DNA from: Lachnoclostridium sp. An181
GTDB lineage: Bacteria; Bacillota; Clostridia; Lachnospirales; Lachnospiraceae
Direction of reading: 5' to 3'
Assembly (NCBI RefSeq): GCF_002160325.1
Contig: NZ_NFKJ01000010.1
Span: 41,472-105,471, forward strand
Length of the DNA stretch: 64,000 nucleotides
Positions 43,763 to 53,214 of the stretch are shown piece by piece. The notes under the pieces were generated by a model. The model saw nothing but the letters and a program-made list of their open reading frames with translations. It was not told the origin of the DNA and searched no databases. Both the position numbers and the translations under genes were made by a program. The first letter of the stretch is position 1, and each line of letters opens with the position of its first letter.

Positions 43763-44626
43763 TTATGCTTTATTAACAGAACCGAATAATTCCATTTTTT
43801 CTTTTACAGTTGCTTTGATAGCTTCAGCACCCGGAGCCAACAGTTTACGTGGGTCAAATCCTTTGCCCTGAAGATCTTTTCCCTCTTCAATGTATTTACG
43901 TGTAGCTTCTGCAAACGCTAACTGGCATTCTGTATTAACGTTGATCTTAGATACTCCCAGATCAATCGCCTTTTTGATCATGTCAGCCGGAATACCTGTA
44001 CCTCCGTGAAGTACCAAAGGCATCACTCCTGTAAGTTTCTGGATTGCATCCAGTGTCTCAAAGCTTAAACCTTCCCAGTTTTCAGGATATTTTCCGTGGA
44101 TATTTCCGATTCCGGCTGCAAGCATCGTAACTCCCAAATCTGCGATCATCTTGCACTCGTTCGGGTCTGCACACTCGCCTTTTCCGATAACTCCGTCTTC
44201 TTCTCCTCCAATGGAGCCAACCTCTGCCTCAAGGGACATTCCCTTTTCTTTACAGATAGCTACAAGTTCTTTTGTCTTTGCAACATTTTCTTCGATCGGG
44301 TAGTGTGAACCGTCGAACATAATAGAAGAAAATCCTGCCTCAATACATTTCAAGCATCCTTCATAGCTGCCGTGGTCAAGGTGAAGAGCAACCGGAACAG
44401 TGATATTCAATTCTTCCAGCATTCCGTTTACCATGCCTACAACTGTTTTGTATCCAGCCATATACTTTCCTGCTCCCTCGGAAACGCCAAGGATAACCGG
44501 TGAGTTGAGCTCCTGAGCTGTAAGTAAAATGGATTTTGTCCACTCTAAGTTGTTGATGTTGAACTGACCTACTGCGTAGTGTCCTGCTTTTGCTTTTTCA
44601 AGCATTTCTTTTGCTGATACTAACAT
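43763..44626 (-). CDS. fba: Class II fructose-1,6-bisphosphate aldolase
   Basis: 287 residues. Zinc ligands and substrate loops are visible: ALHLDHGSYEGC, a Glu in SLEAEVGSIGGEED, LVLHGGTGIP and SKINVNTECQLAF. It interconverts fructose-1,6-bisphosphate with DHAP and G3P in glycolysis. It has its own promoter and terminator. Confidence 0.95.
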   Translation of the reverse strand: MLVSAKEMLEKAKAGHYAVGQFNINNLEWTKSILLTAQELNSPVILGVSEGAGKYMAGYKTVVGMVNGMLEELNITVPVALHLDHGSYEGCLKCIEAGFSSIMFDGSHYPIEENVAKTKELVAICKEKGMSLEAEVGSIGGEEDGVIGKGECADPNECKMIADLGVTMLAAGIGNIHGKYPENWEGLSFETLDAIQKLTGVMPLVLHGGTGIPADMIKKAIDLGVSKINVNTECQLAFAEATRKYIEEGKDLQGKGFDPRKLLAPGAEAIKATVKEKMELFGSVNKA

Positions 44627-44676
44627 ATGTTTCTCCTCCGATTCCTGAAATCTAAAAATCTGTTTTCATGTTTCCT

Positions 44677-44705
44677 ATTATAACTCATAACCTTTCAAAA
44701 ATCAA
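44677..44705 (-). promoter_or_regulatory. Promoter of fba
   Basis: On the minus strand TTGATT (44705-44700), a 17-bp spacer and TATAAT (44682-44677) precede the fba ATG by about 50 bp. Confidence 0.8.
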
Positions 44706-44802
44706 AACAAAGCACATTTTTTTTATAAACACATTAAAACTTTAGTACATTAATTTGATTTTTTTAAGAATAAGAGAAAAAACACAGCATTTTGACCAAT
44801 GT

Positions 44803-45177
44803 TTACTCTGTTTCCTCTTCAAGAGTCCTCACTCTGCCAAGGAAATAGTAAAGGTGAAACACCCACACACAGGCCAAAACGATCCTTCCCACCGGCACAC
44901 TGCTCATCATAAGAAATCCCACGCTCATGGTGAGTGTCACGACCACAATGATCCTGATTTTCGTGCGCATGGTCATCCCCCTTCCTTTCACATAGCTTTC
45001 CAAATTCTTTTTGTACAGCTTTGTTCCCACAAACCAGTCGTGCAGTCTCTTTGAACTCTTGGCAAAACACCATGCTGCAAGCAAAAGAAACGGAAATGCC
45101 GGCAAAAGCGGCAGCACCGCCCCAATCGCCCCGATTCCAAGGGAAATGCACCCTAATACTACGTATACAATCTTCAT
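44803..45177 (-). CDS. DUF454 (YbaN-like) inner membrane protein
   Basis: 124 residues with about three hydrophobic segments. The family signature LGCISLGIGAIGAVLPLLPA then FPFLLLAAWCFAKSS and LHDWF is clear. YbaN/DUF454 proteins have no proven function. It lies 16 bp after the IsdE-like gene and looks like the last gene of the heme-uptake operon. Confidence 0.88.
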   Translation of the reverse strand: MKIVYVVLGCISLGIGAIGAVLPLLPAFPFLLLAAWCFAKSSKRLHDWFVGTKLYKKNLESYVKGRGMTMRTKIRIIVVVTLTMSVGFLMMSSVPVGRIVLACVWVFHLYYFLGRVRTLEEETE

Positions 45178-45193
45178 ACAACACCTCTTTTTC

Positions 45194-46072
45194 TTACTGA
45201 TATAAAATAGTCTCTAATTCTTCCAGTGCTTCCGGATACGCAAAGTTGGCGCTCATCCCAAACTTTGCATTGTCCAGGTCATAGACTTTTCCCTCCTGGA
45301 CCGCACGGAAATGTTTCCAGATGTCATTTGTATTGAACTCCTCCGCAAACATAGCCTTTACCTGTTTTGGCATGGCATGGGAAGTCCTAAGAATGATGTC
45401 CGGGTCTTTTTTTACCATGTCTTCAGGATTCACATTCAGAAAATCCTGTCCATCCCCATCGCCGTACACATTGACGCCACCGGCAAGTTTGACAAGACTT
45501 CCGCTGTAGCTGCTGTCCGTGGCCACGACATAGGAGCCGGGAAGTCCCATGAGAAGGAGCACTTTCGGTTTCTTGGTCTGGGAATATTTTTCCTGAAACT
45601 TTGCTTTGTACTCCTCAAATGTTTTGTTCAGCTTTTTTGCCTCTTCTTTCTTCCCAAACATGTCTCCCAGTTCCAAAATGGATTTATACATACCTTCCGT
45701 ACTCTTCAGATCCAGAAAGTAGCTCTCCACGCCAATATTATCGTATTTTGGTTTCAGTTCTCCCTCCAGGGAGTTTGGAGTCAGGATAATGGTCGGCTTT
45801 AGAGATTTCACGATCTCCATATCCGGAGCCATCGGAGATCCCACATTGTCAATTCCCTCATACCTTTCCGGAATGGTATAGCTCTCTGTCTTTGGAATGC
45901 CCACCACATCGTCCACACCAAGCTTATCCAGGATTTCACATGTTGCAACCGAAGTCGCCACGATCCTTGTCTTGGATTTTGCATCCTGGCTCCCCTTGGA
46001 CTGGTCCACACAGCCGCAAAGCATCCCGACCGCGGCGACCAGCAAAACTGCACATTTCCATTGTATCTTCAT
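45194..46072 (-). CDS. isdE: Heme ABC transporter substrate-binding lipoprotein (IsdE-like)
   Basis: 292 residues. A lipobox MLCGC (Cys21) is followed by a periplasmic-binding (BtuF/FepB-type) fold. The heme ligands known for staphylococcal IsdE are preserved: Met81 in VGSPMAPD and His232 in RTSHAMPKQ. It should receive heme from the NEAT proteins encoded upstream and pass it to a membrane permease. No permease or ATPase gene follows; the next gene is DUF454 and then fba. It may use a transporter encoded elsewhere. Confidence 0.88.
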   Translation of the reverse strand: MKIQWKCAVLLVAAVGMLCGCVDQSKGSQDAKSKTRIVATSVATCEILDKLGVDDVVGIPKTESYTIPERYEGIDNVGSPMAPDMEIVKSLKPTIILTPNSLEGELKPKYDNIGVESYFLDLKSTEGMYKSILELGDMFGKKEEAKKLNKTFEEYKAKFQEKYSQTKKPKVLLLMGLPGSYVVATDSSYSGSLVKLAGGVNVYGDGDGQDFLNVNPEDMVKKDPDIILRTSHAMPKQVKAMFAEEFNTNDIWKHFRAVQEGKVYDLDNAKFGMSANFAYPEALEELETILYQ

Positions 46073-46076
46073 GTTT

Positions 46077-46853
46077 CTATTTCCTCTTTTTTACAAACAG
46101 GACAATGCCTGCAGCTGCAACAACTGCCACTGCCGCTCCAAATGCTGGCCAGACTGTGTTTTTGTTCTTTTCTTTTTTCTCTTCCTGTTTTTGGGCAGTG
46201 TCTTTGTCTTCCTGTTCCTGCGTTTCTGTTTCCGGCTGCTCTTGCTTTTGTTCTTCTGTCTCATTTATTTTCGCTGCCTGATTTGTATCGGTCGTCTCTG
46301 TTTCTCCAGCCGGTTTCACCATCTCACTGACAAAATTTCCGGTCCCTGCTGATGCGGATGCCATGTCCAGTTTGACAAAAAACTGCACTTCCCTTCCCAT
46401 TGGATCCACAAACAGTTTTGGACTGATATACAGATCAGGAGAAACCACTTCAAACCGATAGTGATCGCACCTGTCCCCATCTCTTTCACAGCTGCCCGTC
46501 TTTGTGATCTCCACATCTTTATAAGTACCATCCGTATCCTGCACCTGTACTGCAACATTAGAAATATTCGACATCAGCCCAAATCCCAATGTCACATAGG
46601 TTTTGCCCCAAGACTGTTCTACAAGGGCCGTCTCCTCCACAATGCCTGCACACATGCTGTCGCCGAGCGCAATGTTGGTGCCCCCATCTACAGTCTTTCC
46701 AGTCTCAGGATTGGCATAGGAGGTTGTCCTTCCCACCGTATAAGCTCCATCGTCCAGTGCATAAACAGGTACAGCAGCCGCCATCAGGGCCGCCGCTGCA
46801 ACTGCACTGCAAATCCATTTTTTTATCCATTTCTTTGCAATATTGTTCTTCAT
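46077..46853 (-). CDS. NEAT-domain surface protein, membrane-anchored
   Basis: 258 residues. A signal peptide (1-32) precedes one NEAT-like domain (about 33-165: DDGAYTVGRTTSYANPETGK, LGDSMCAGIV and the final GREVQFFVKLD strand). A Glu/Gln/Lys/Thr-rich spacer and a C-terminal membrane helix with KKRK follow. NEAT domains bind heme or hemoproteins. The usual YxxxY heme-ligand pair is not seen in the final strand, and two cysteines are present, so its ligand mode may differ. It lies 4 bp upstream of isdE. Confidence 0.75.
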   Translation of the reverse strand: MKNNIAKKWIKKWICSAVAAAALMAAAVPVYALDDGAYTVGRTTSYANPETGKTVDGGTNIALGDSMCAGIVEETALVEQSWGKTYVTLGFGLMSNISNVAVQVQDTDGTYKDVEITKTGSCERDGDRCDHYRFEVVSPDLYISPKLFVDPMGREVQFFVKLDMASASAGTGNFVSEMVKPAGETETTDTNQAAKINETEEQKQEQPETETQEQEDKDTAQKQEEKKEKNKNTVWPAFGAAVAVVAAAGIVLFVKKRK

Positions 46854-46857
46854 CTCT

Positions 46858-48621
46858 TTACCTCAAACCAACCTGTCTTTTTTTCACCAGCGCAACAAGC
46901 ACTGCTCCTGCTGCAAGCAAGGTCACAAGCGGGATACTCATATCCATACCGTCTGCTGTCTTTGGAGCATTGGACGCACCGTAAACGCTGCCTTTTGCAG
47001 GTTCTTTTACATTTACATTTGTATCTTCCGCATCTTTGGATACAAGCTTGAGGCCTGTGTAGTCCACACGGATCCTCGCATCAATATCCTGGTTTCCCAT
47101 GATCGCCACATGCGGATTTACTTTCACTTTGATGTACTCATTTTTGTGAGGAAGTGCAAAGGAGAAACAAGTCGGATTTCCATTTGCATCTTTACTCTCC
47201 ACTTTTGCACTTGTGTAGTTTCCATTGTTACCTTCCACTTTCATCTCCTGAAGACTTGCGGTGATATTTCCCATTGTCATCTGTTTTGTGTAGATATACA
47301 TGGTCGCCTTCCCGCCTTTTACAACAATGCGGGCTGTACTGTTTACAGAGTCTGCTGCCATTGACGGCGCATTGTTTGTGGCATGCCACAGCCACACCGG
47401 AACTTCATAGATTCCGTCAGAAAGATTGTTTTTGTCAACCTTTCCTGTGTCTGTCTGTGGTTTTTTTGTATCATCCACTGTTTCTTTTTCTTTCAGACCA
47501 TTCACTGCATTTCGGATCGCGGATGCCATTTTGTCCACCTTTGCCTGCTCATTGATCTTTAAGCCTCTCTTGACCGCTGCCTTTGCATCGTTTACAGCTT
47601 TCACTGTCTCGTCTGTATACTTGCTAAGATCTGCAGGGATCTTTGAGAGCGCCTCATCCACTTTGCTGTAGTCGGCATCTTTGTACTGCAGATCTGCAAT
47701 CGCCATTTTCAGAGCCTCTGCGGCTGCATTGACTTCTTCCTGATTTACGGTATCTGCGCCTGCATCGTACAGTTTCTGTGCTGTTTCTTTTGCATCGCTT
47801 ACTTTTTTTGCAGATTCATCCGTATATTGGCTTAGATCATTCGGCACACTGTTGAGAGCATTTAAAAGTTCTGTAAAATCCACATTCCCAACAGGAACTA
47901 GTATCTGTGGAATCCCCACCTTGCACCCTGTGATGACCGTTTCCAGATCTTTGAGAGTTGCATCCTTTGAATCTGCAAGCTGTTTCATCGCATTGATCAT
48001 GTTCCATGCTTTTTTCCAGCTTTCCGGAGTATAGTTTTCTTCTTTCAAGCTGTTTAACTTTTCAAGTTCAGCCTTTGCCTCGACACGTTTGTTTTCCAAT
48101 GTTTCCTTTTCCAAAACTGCTGACAGATCAAGGCTTAATGTGGCTGTAATATTCACAGAGCCCATAAAGTCTACATTGACATGCAAAGCATATGTTCCGC
48201 TGTTGTCTGTCAGCGGAATAGAGACTTGATCCGGTACCTGGGTTCCTGATGCATTTGTCTTTTCGGAAAGTACGGTACCTTCTTTGATATTGGAAATGTT
48301 TACGGCAATTCCCATAATGCTCATCTCTTTTGTTGTTACAATAGCTGACTTACTGCCGTCCGCCTTAACCTCCACGATTGCGGTGTCGCCGAGCGCCTTT
48401 TTAAATGGTCCCTTCACCTGCTCCGCGATCATCGGAGGTGCACTGCCCATGTCTGCTTCCAGATTTGTGATTGCAGCCTCCATCTTAAATGCTGCGCCTT
48501 TACTTTCCTTTTCTGCAGCCTTTACGCCTGTCCCCTGGAACATCCCCACAGTCAGCGCTGCCGCCATGGCAACCGCACAGATTCTTTTAAGGGGCCTGCT
48601 ATTGATGAATCTCTTTCTCAT
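46858..48621 (-). CDS. Two-NEAT surface protein with FIVAR spacer
   Basis: 587 residues. A signal peptide (1-35) precedes a first NEAT-like domain (about 40-170), helical FIVAR-type repeats (about 175-390; YTDESAKKVSDAKETAQKL and similar) and a second NEAT domain (about 400-535). The second has SDGIYEVPVWLWHATNNAPS and a final ARIRVDYTGLKL strand. NAPKTADG, a hydrophobic helix and a basic tail end the protein. The canonical YxxxY heme tyrosines are missing in both. It is the first gene of the heme operon and probably the outermost receptor. Confidence 0.78.
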   Translation of the reverse strand: MRKRFINSRPLKRICAVAMAAALTVGMFQGTGVKAAEKESKGAAFKMEAAITNLEADMGSAPPMIAEQVKGPFKKALGDTAIVEVKADGSKSAIVTTKEMSIMGIAVNISNIKEGTVLSEKTNASGTQVPDQVSIPLTDNSGTYALHVNVDFMGSVNITATLSLDLSAVLEKETLENKRVEAKAELEKLNSLKEENYTPESWKKAWNMINAMKQLADSKDATLKDLETVITGCKVGIPQILVPVGNVDFTELLNALNSVPNDLSQYTDESAKKVSDAKETAQKLYDAGADTVNQEEVNAAAEALKMAIADLQYKDADYSKVDEALSKIPADLSKYTDETVKAVNDAKAAVKRGLKINEQAKVDKMASAIRNAVNGLKEKETVDDTKKPQTDTGKVDKNNLSDGIYEVPVWLWHATNNAPSMAADSVNSTARIVVKGGKATMYIYTKQMTMGNITASLQEMKVEGNNGNYTSAKVESKDANGNPTCFSFALPHKNEYIKVKVNPHVAIMGNQDIDARIRVDYTGLKLVSKDAEDTNVNVKEPAKGSVYGASNAPKTADGMDMSIPLVTLLAAGAVLVALVKKRQVGLR

Positions 48622-48710
48622 ATTTGTCCTCCTTTACATATGAGTAGTTTGTTGTCACTAACTTATGTAGTTTAAAAAAAGCAACCTTCCGCTGCCTTTA
48701 AGCGATGTGT

Positions 48711-48738
48711 AGTATAACATACTTTTGTTCCCTGTCAA
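48711..48738 (-). promoter_or_regulatory. Promoter of the NEAT/isdE operon
   Basis: On the minus strand TTGACA (48738-48733), a 16-bp spacer and TATACT (48716-48711). The leader then has a short GCAGC/GTTGC hairpin followed by seven T residues (about 48674-48693), a possible attenuator. Confidence 0.82.
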
Positions 48739-48747
48739 ACCTCAACT

Positions 48748-48835
48748 TTGTTGCAGGGCTGCTACATTTTCTCAGAAAGTTAGTTTCAACTTACTTTTCG
48801 CCCTCTCTTTTCATTGTTGCAGCCGTGCAACATTT
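48748..48835. repeat. Paired palindromes upstream of the NEAT operon
   Basis: TTGTTGCAG-GG-CTGCTACATTT (48748-48769) and TTGTTGCAG-CC-GTGCAACATTT (48814-48835) are two copies of one palindromic motif. A separate 12-mer GTTAGT-NN-CAAC (48779-48790) lies between them, and its inverse is at 48651-48662 in the leader. They look like operators for a dimeric metalloregulator. Confidence 0.6.
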
Positions 48836-48836
48836 A

Positions 48837-49604
48837 TCAAAAAATAAACACTGTCAGGCTCAGAACTTCTTCCGCACCGTGTTCCTGCACTTTTACCTGC
48901 ACTTCACCGTGGAGCATTCTGCCCTTTTCAGTTCCAATACTGATAAACCGAAGAAACTTGGCAGGAAACAGCAGGACGGAACCATTCCTCTCAAAATTTC
49001 TGTAATTTTCTCCATCCCAGTACCAAAACTTGGTATACCTTTTTTCAAAAGATACCCGAATCTGGACAATTCCAATCCTGTTTTTGATCTCCAAAAGCCC
49101 CGGATGTGCAAATTCCTGATTCCATCTGGAAATATGTCCGTTTTCTATATTTGTGTACATCATAAACGGCAGATGGTATACTCCATTCTCCCAGTACCTG
49201 CACAGCTTTTCGCCGCCAAATGTTGTCCCGTCACGAAACATCATCTTTACCCTTCCACAGCCTTCCTTTTCCCTGAGCCTTTGAAAGGTTTCATCCGTAC
49301 AACAAAGAGCCATAAAAATTGCATCTTTTTTTGCATCTGCCTGCCCAATTCCCTCATGCAGCAGATACTCAAGAGCAATGTCAAGCCTGTCTTTATATCG
49401 TTTTGCCGCCTGCTCACCTGCTTTTGTCAAAAACGGTCTTCTTCGATTTGTTCTGTCCAGATACCCGGATTTTTCCAGCGCGCCCATGGTACGGCTTATA
49501 GTATATTTTTCTTCCCCCAAAAGCTGTGCCAGATTTGTCACACTGCAGTCCTTGGCCTCCAAATCAAAAAAACAGATGAGTACTCTCAATTTTAGTTGAT
49601 CCAT
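48837..49604 (-). CDS. DtxR/MarR-like winged-helix regulator with unusual C-terminal domain
   Basis: 255 residues. The N-terminal 120 residues resemble a DtxR/MntR-type repressor: VTNLAQLLGEEKYTISRTMG (recognition helix), LEKSGYLDRTNRRRPFLTKAG, then a helical LLHEGIGQADAKKDAIFMAL segment. The remaining 135 residues form a predicted beta-rich domain (VYHLPFMMYTNIENGHISRW, RVSFEKRYTKFWYWDG) that I do not recognise. It lies directly upstream of the NEAT/isdE operon in the same direction, so iron- or heme-dependent control of that operon is the natural guess. Confidence 0.7.
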   Translation of the reverse strand: MDQLKLRVLICFFDLEAKDCSVTNLAQLLGEEKYTISRTMGALEKSGYLDRTNRRRPFLTKAGEQAAKRYKDRLDIALEYLLHEGIGQADAKKDAIFMALCCTDETFQRLREKEGCGRVKMMFRDGTTFGGEKLCRYWENGVYHLPFMMYTNIENGHISRWNQEFAHPGLLEIKNRIGIVQIRVSFEKRYTKFWYWDGENYRNFERNGSVLLFPAKFLRFISIGTEKGRMLHGEVQVKVQEHGAEEVLSLTVFIF

Positions 49605-49617
49605 TTTCTCCTCCGTA

Positions 49618-49633
49618 GTTAGCTATTTCTAAC
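49618..49633. promoter_or_regulatory. Palindrome upstream of the DtxR-like regulator
   Basis: GTTAG-CTATTT-CTAAC forms a dyad just upstream of the regulator start codon and shares the GTTAG/CTAAC half site with boxes at 48651-48662 and 48779-48790. Autoregulation is plausible. Confidence 0.5.
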
Positions 49634-49680
49634 CCTTATCTCCAATAAGGTAACAGACGTAACAAAAAATGTCAAGAAAC

Positions 49681-49722
49681 AAACAAAGAGGATGCCGTAT
49701 CAGATACGGCTCCTCTTTGTTT
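49681..49722 (-). terminator. Terminator after the surface phosphoesterase gene
   Basis: AAACAAAGAGGA-GCCGTAT pairs with ATACGGC-TCCTCTTTGTTT (49681-49722) in a long near-perfect stem with A/T runs on both sides. Confidence 0.92.
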
Positions 49723-49740
49723 TTTCATATCCTGTTTCTG

Positions 49741-52700
49741 TTATACTCTCTTTTTTCTGGCGAAAGACCATCCTGCTGCCAAAGCCGCCATCAGCATTAC
49801 TGCCAGGGCAGCCGTTGCCGCAGTGGTGTCCCCTGTCTTTACACTCTTAACCGCAGAAGTTTTCTGATTATTTACCTCTCCACTACTTTCTGTGTTTCCT
49901 GATACATTTGCACTCAATATTGTTGTCCCTTCTTTTTCTGCCTTGACCGTCAGCTCTCCTGATTCCTCCACCTCTTTGATGGATGCCTCAAGGTTTTTCA
50001 CTGCGCCGTCCACCTCTTCTTTTGTTGCCTGTTCATTGTCATACACAGCAACTGCTTTAGCAAGGACCACACCAAACCTGTCTGCGATCTCTTCTTCACA
50101 GCCTTCCATACTCATATCCTTTGCTTTTCCGATCAACTGTTCCAGGGCACTTTTATCTGGTTTCAGCCTCAAATCCGCCATTGTATTTAAAAGCTCCTTC
50201 CAGGCTGCATCCACTTCTTCCTGCATAGCATTTTCATCAGACTGTACTTTTTTTGCAGCCTCAAGCGCTGTCAAAAACTCTTCCTGTCCCTGTTCCAGAT
50301 AGTTGTCAAGATTCAACCCTTGTGCAAGTGCAATGACTTTTGCGAGGTCTGTCTTTTCTCCCTGTTTAAACGAGAAATACTGCATCCATGTAATCAGTTC
50401 CTTCCAGGTTTCATCGATATCTTCCTGGGTGATCGATGGATCCCCTGACTGAGCTTTTTCAAGGAGCGCCTGTGCTTTGTCACGGGCCGCCTCAAATTTT
50501 GCCACTACAGAAGGCAGCACTCCCTGTGTGTCTGCATTATCTGCAAGTTCCAGCGCGTACTCCAGCACTGCTGTGGACACTTGATCCGCCTCTTTTCCAT
50601 CCACAGAGATGGTATAAGTCATATCTCTTACATTCCCCGCTTTATCCACTGCTGTGTAGGTCAGCTTATATGTTCCCGCCTCCGGCACAAATGTAGTCTC
50701 TTCTGTCTCGTTTTTCTCTCCTCCGATCACCAGCACTTCATTTAATGTCTGGTCTGTGACCACTGCTTTCAATGTCACGATCGTGCTGTTGTCCGCTGCC
50801 TTTGCAGCCGGGATCACATACTCCCTTCCTTCTGTTCCATTTGCCGCCGGCTCTGCTGCCACCTGGATGAGCGGCTGCTGTTTATCGAGGGTTGTCAGAT
50901 CTCTGTTTGCCAGCATGTTTACCTGTTTTGCACTCAATGGCTCGCCATAAATGCGCGCTGTGGAAATTTCTCCCACCATCGGAGATTGTACGCCTCCGTT
51001 GGAACCGCTGTCTCCGCCGATAACATAGTATCTGGATGCATTAGGCGGAGTTTTTACTTCTCCTGTCGCATTTATACTGGCAGCTTTTTTGCCATTCAGG
51101 TACAAAGTCACTTTTTTGCCATCGTATGTCAATGCTGCATGATACCATTTTCCATACTCAAGCCCTGCGGATGCTGTCGGAATTTTGTAGGAACCATTTA
51201 AATGTACCCATCCTTCCAGATTCGCTTTTCCACTCTCGCTGCTCTTTGAAATCTCAAAGCCAATTCCCGCAGACTCCATGTTGCCGAATAAATCCACGTA
51301 ACTTCCGGAAAATTCATCTACTTTAAACACAGATTCCAAAGTGAATCCGTCGTTGATCTTGTCATAGTCCTGTTCAGACCAAGGTGCCCGGAATGCCTCT
51401 GATGCCTTGCCGGTAAATACTGCTGTCTCTTTTCCAAGTTCTTCGCTCATACCAATGTTGGAGCCATCACTGCCCTCCAGAGCATGTGCTTTTTCTGAAT
51501 GATCTAAAGCCTGTCCGCCGGAGAAATCCACATCCAGCATGTCCGCTTTTGGGACGCCCAAGATCATATCGTCAAATCCCGGCTCACTGTCAGACTGTCC
51601 GGTTGTCGTAAAATTGGCGGAAAGATAATTTTCACTCACCTGCTGATATGCATTGATCGCGTGGATCTGCACTTCATAAGACGTTCCCGGCTCCAGATCA
51701 GGCGCTGTCTGCTCCATTGTTTCCGGCATCGGAAGTAAATAGTAATTGGACCATGTCTTAAATGTCTTGTCAACATTTCCGGTCTTCGTGTTGATAAAAT
51801 CATATCTGTAGGAATGCACGATATCTCCCACATTGTTCTCAGCTACTTTTGCCTGTGTGAATGTCAGATCAGCGCTGTCGTCCGTAACATTGCTGACAGT
51901 CAGTTTTGCATCCTCGTCAAAGTATGGAGCCTTAGCGTTCTCCTGCCTGTCATCTGTATAAGGAAGCGTATCTTTTACATCAAATGTCCATGTCTGTGGA
52001 ATCCACTGGTCTGCGAGGAAGTCGTAGTTTTTGATCGTCACCCTGCTGCCGTCTGCCTCCACAACAAGTCCCTGCGCAATCTGGCTTGCATTAGGCGGGA
52101 TACTACCATAAATCATTCCCGTTTCCATCTCCATGTAAGATAAGGTTACGGTGTTGACTGCCGTGTATCCCCCGTCCTGCCAGATACTTGTTGGCATATT
52201 GTTCGGACTGTGGATATGTCCTGAAAAGGTCACTGCTGTCGGATAATCTTTAAAGAAATCATCCAGGCCGCTTCCATACCATTCATTTGACACATAGAAT
52301 GTATTCTTGATAGGGTGGTGGAAGAATACAAAGATTGGTTTATTCGGGTCATCCGCGTACGCGGCGTCCATCTGTTCCTTTAACCAGGATGTGACATAAC
52401 TGTAATTTCCGCCGCCGTGAGAACTTGCCTTTCCTGTCTCCTCATCCAATGTCCCGCTGCCCGGGCTCACTGTGATGAAATGGTATCCATTTAACACCTT
52501 GTGGTCATTTGGTTTATTTCCTGTTGTCGCGATAAATCTGTCTGCACTGTTTCCCTCGTGGTTTCCCATGGTTGCGATCAATGGAATGGTCAGGTTTTCG
52601 TCCTTGATTTCTTTCCATGTATCATACTCGGACTGCGCTCCTGTGTCTGTCAGGTCACCGTCCACAACCATACTGTCCACACCTGAGTTGCTGTAAAACT

Positions 52701-53019
52701 GAAACGCTTTTTTCAGTCTTGCCTGCTCAGTTGCTTTTGCGGCTGTCACATGGGTGTCTGAGACAACACCAAAACTTACATCTGCCTGGCTGCTTACAAT
52801 GTCTTCCGTCTCTCCGTCCTCAGCGATTATACCGTTGGCTGCCATAGGTTCATCCATTGTCTCCTGCGACTTTTCGGGTGATTCACCTGCCCCTGTCTCA
52901 TTTACAGTCCGGACATTGTCCGCTGCCTGTACAAAGGATGGGCCGCTTAGTGATGTCAATGTTGCCATAGTCAGCACAATGGCACATAATTTCTTTACTG
53001 TCATCTTTTTCATCGCCAT
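49741..53019 (-). CDS. Large surface metallophosphoesterase with LamG and FIVAR modules, KTGD anchor
   Basis: 1092 residues from ATG 53019 (AAAGGAG upstream, opening a signal peptide); the longer frame to 53163 has no ribosome site. A calcineurin-like phosphoesterase domain (about 80-360) has VVSDTHV, VDGDLTDTG, GNHEGNS, FFHHPIK and FSGHIHSPN. It is followed by a fibronectin-like region, a LamG/concanavalin-like domain (about 530-700; WYHAALTYDGKKVTLYLNGK), an Ig-like part and three FIVAR-type modules. VKTGDTT, a hydrophobic helix and RKKRV end the chain. It should hydrolyse a phosphoester at the cell surface; the substrate is unknown. Its FIVAR tail is paralogous to that of the M14 peptidase. 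Confidence 0.87.
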   Translation of the reverse strand: MAMKKMTVKKLCAIVLTMATLTSLSGPSFVQAADNVRTVNETGAGESPEKSQETMDEPMAANGIIAEDGETEDIVSSQADVSFGVVSDTHVTAAKATEQARLKKAFQFYSNSGVDSMVVDGDLTDTGAQSEYDTWKEIKDENLTIPLIATMGNHEGNSADRFIATTGNKPNDHKVLNGYHFITVSPGSGTLDEETGKASSHGGGNYSYVTSWLKEQMDAAYADDPNKPIFVFFHHPIKNTFYVSNEWYGSGLDDFFKDYPTAVTFSGHIHSPNNMPTSIWQDGGYTAVNTVTLSYMEMETGMIYGSIPPNASQIAQGLVVEADGSRVTIKNYDFLADQWIPQTWTFDVKDTLPYTDDRQENAKAPYFDEDAKLTVSNVTDDSADLTFTQAKVAENNVGDIVHSYRYDFINTKTGNVDKTFKTWSNYYLLPMPETMEQTAPDLEPGTSYEVQIHAINAYQQVSENYLSANFTTTGQSDSEPGFDDMILGVPKADMLDVDFSGGQALDHSEKAHALEGSDGSNIGMSEELGKETAVFTGKASEAFRAPWSEQDYDKINDGFTLESVFKVDEFSGSYVDLFGNMESAGIGFEISKSSESGKANLEGWVHLNGSYKIPTASAGLEYGKWYHAALTYDGKKVTLYLNGKKAASINATGEVKTPPNASRYYVIGGDSGSNGGVQSPMVGEISTARIYGEPLSAKQVNMLANRDLTTLDKQQPLIQVAAEPAANGTEGREYVIPAAKAADNSTIVTLKAVVTDQTLNEVLVIGGEKNETEETTFVPEAGTYKLTYTAVDKAGNVRDMTYTISVDGKEADQVSTAVLEYALELADNADTQGVLPSVVAKFEAARDKAQALLEKAQSGDPSITQEDIDETWKELITWMQYFSFKQGEKTDLAKVIALAQGLNLDNYLEQGQEEFLTALEAAKKVQSDENAMQEEVDAAWKELLNTMADLRLKPDKSALEQLIGKAKDMSMEGCEEEIADRFGVVLAKAVAVYDNEQATKEEVDGAVKNLEASIKEVEESGELTVKAEKEGTTILSANVSGNTESSGEVNNQKTSAVKSVKTGDTTAATAALAVMLMAALAAGWSFARKKRV

Positions 53020-53161
53020 TTTCTCTCCTTTTTTGTATACTTGTTTTTTCTTACACTCTGGATTGTACCGGATGATTGTCATCGTTTTATTTGCCCGCCG
53101 TAAAACGTAAGTTAATTCTTTTCCCTCTTTTTTCTTTTTCTGTAAAATAAGTCCAAAAATC

Positions 53162-53210
53162 AAAAAAGAAAGTAAAACATGTCCAATCCGGCCACTTTAC
53201 TTTCTTTTTT
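53162..53210 (-). terminator. Terminator of the YibE/F gene
   Basis: AAAAAAGAAAGTAAA (near 53162) pairs with TTTACTTTCTTTTTT (to 53210), giving a stem with U-run just after the stop at 53215. Confidence 0.85.
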
Positions 53211-53214
53211 ATCA

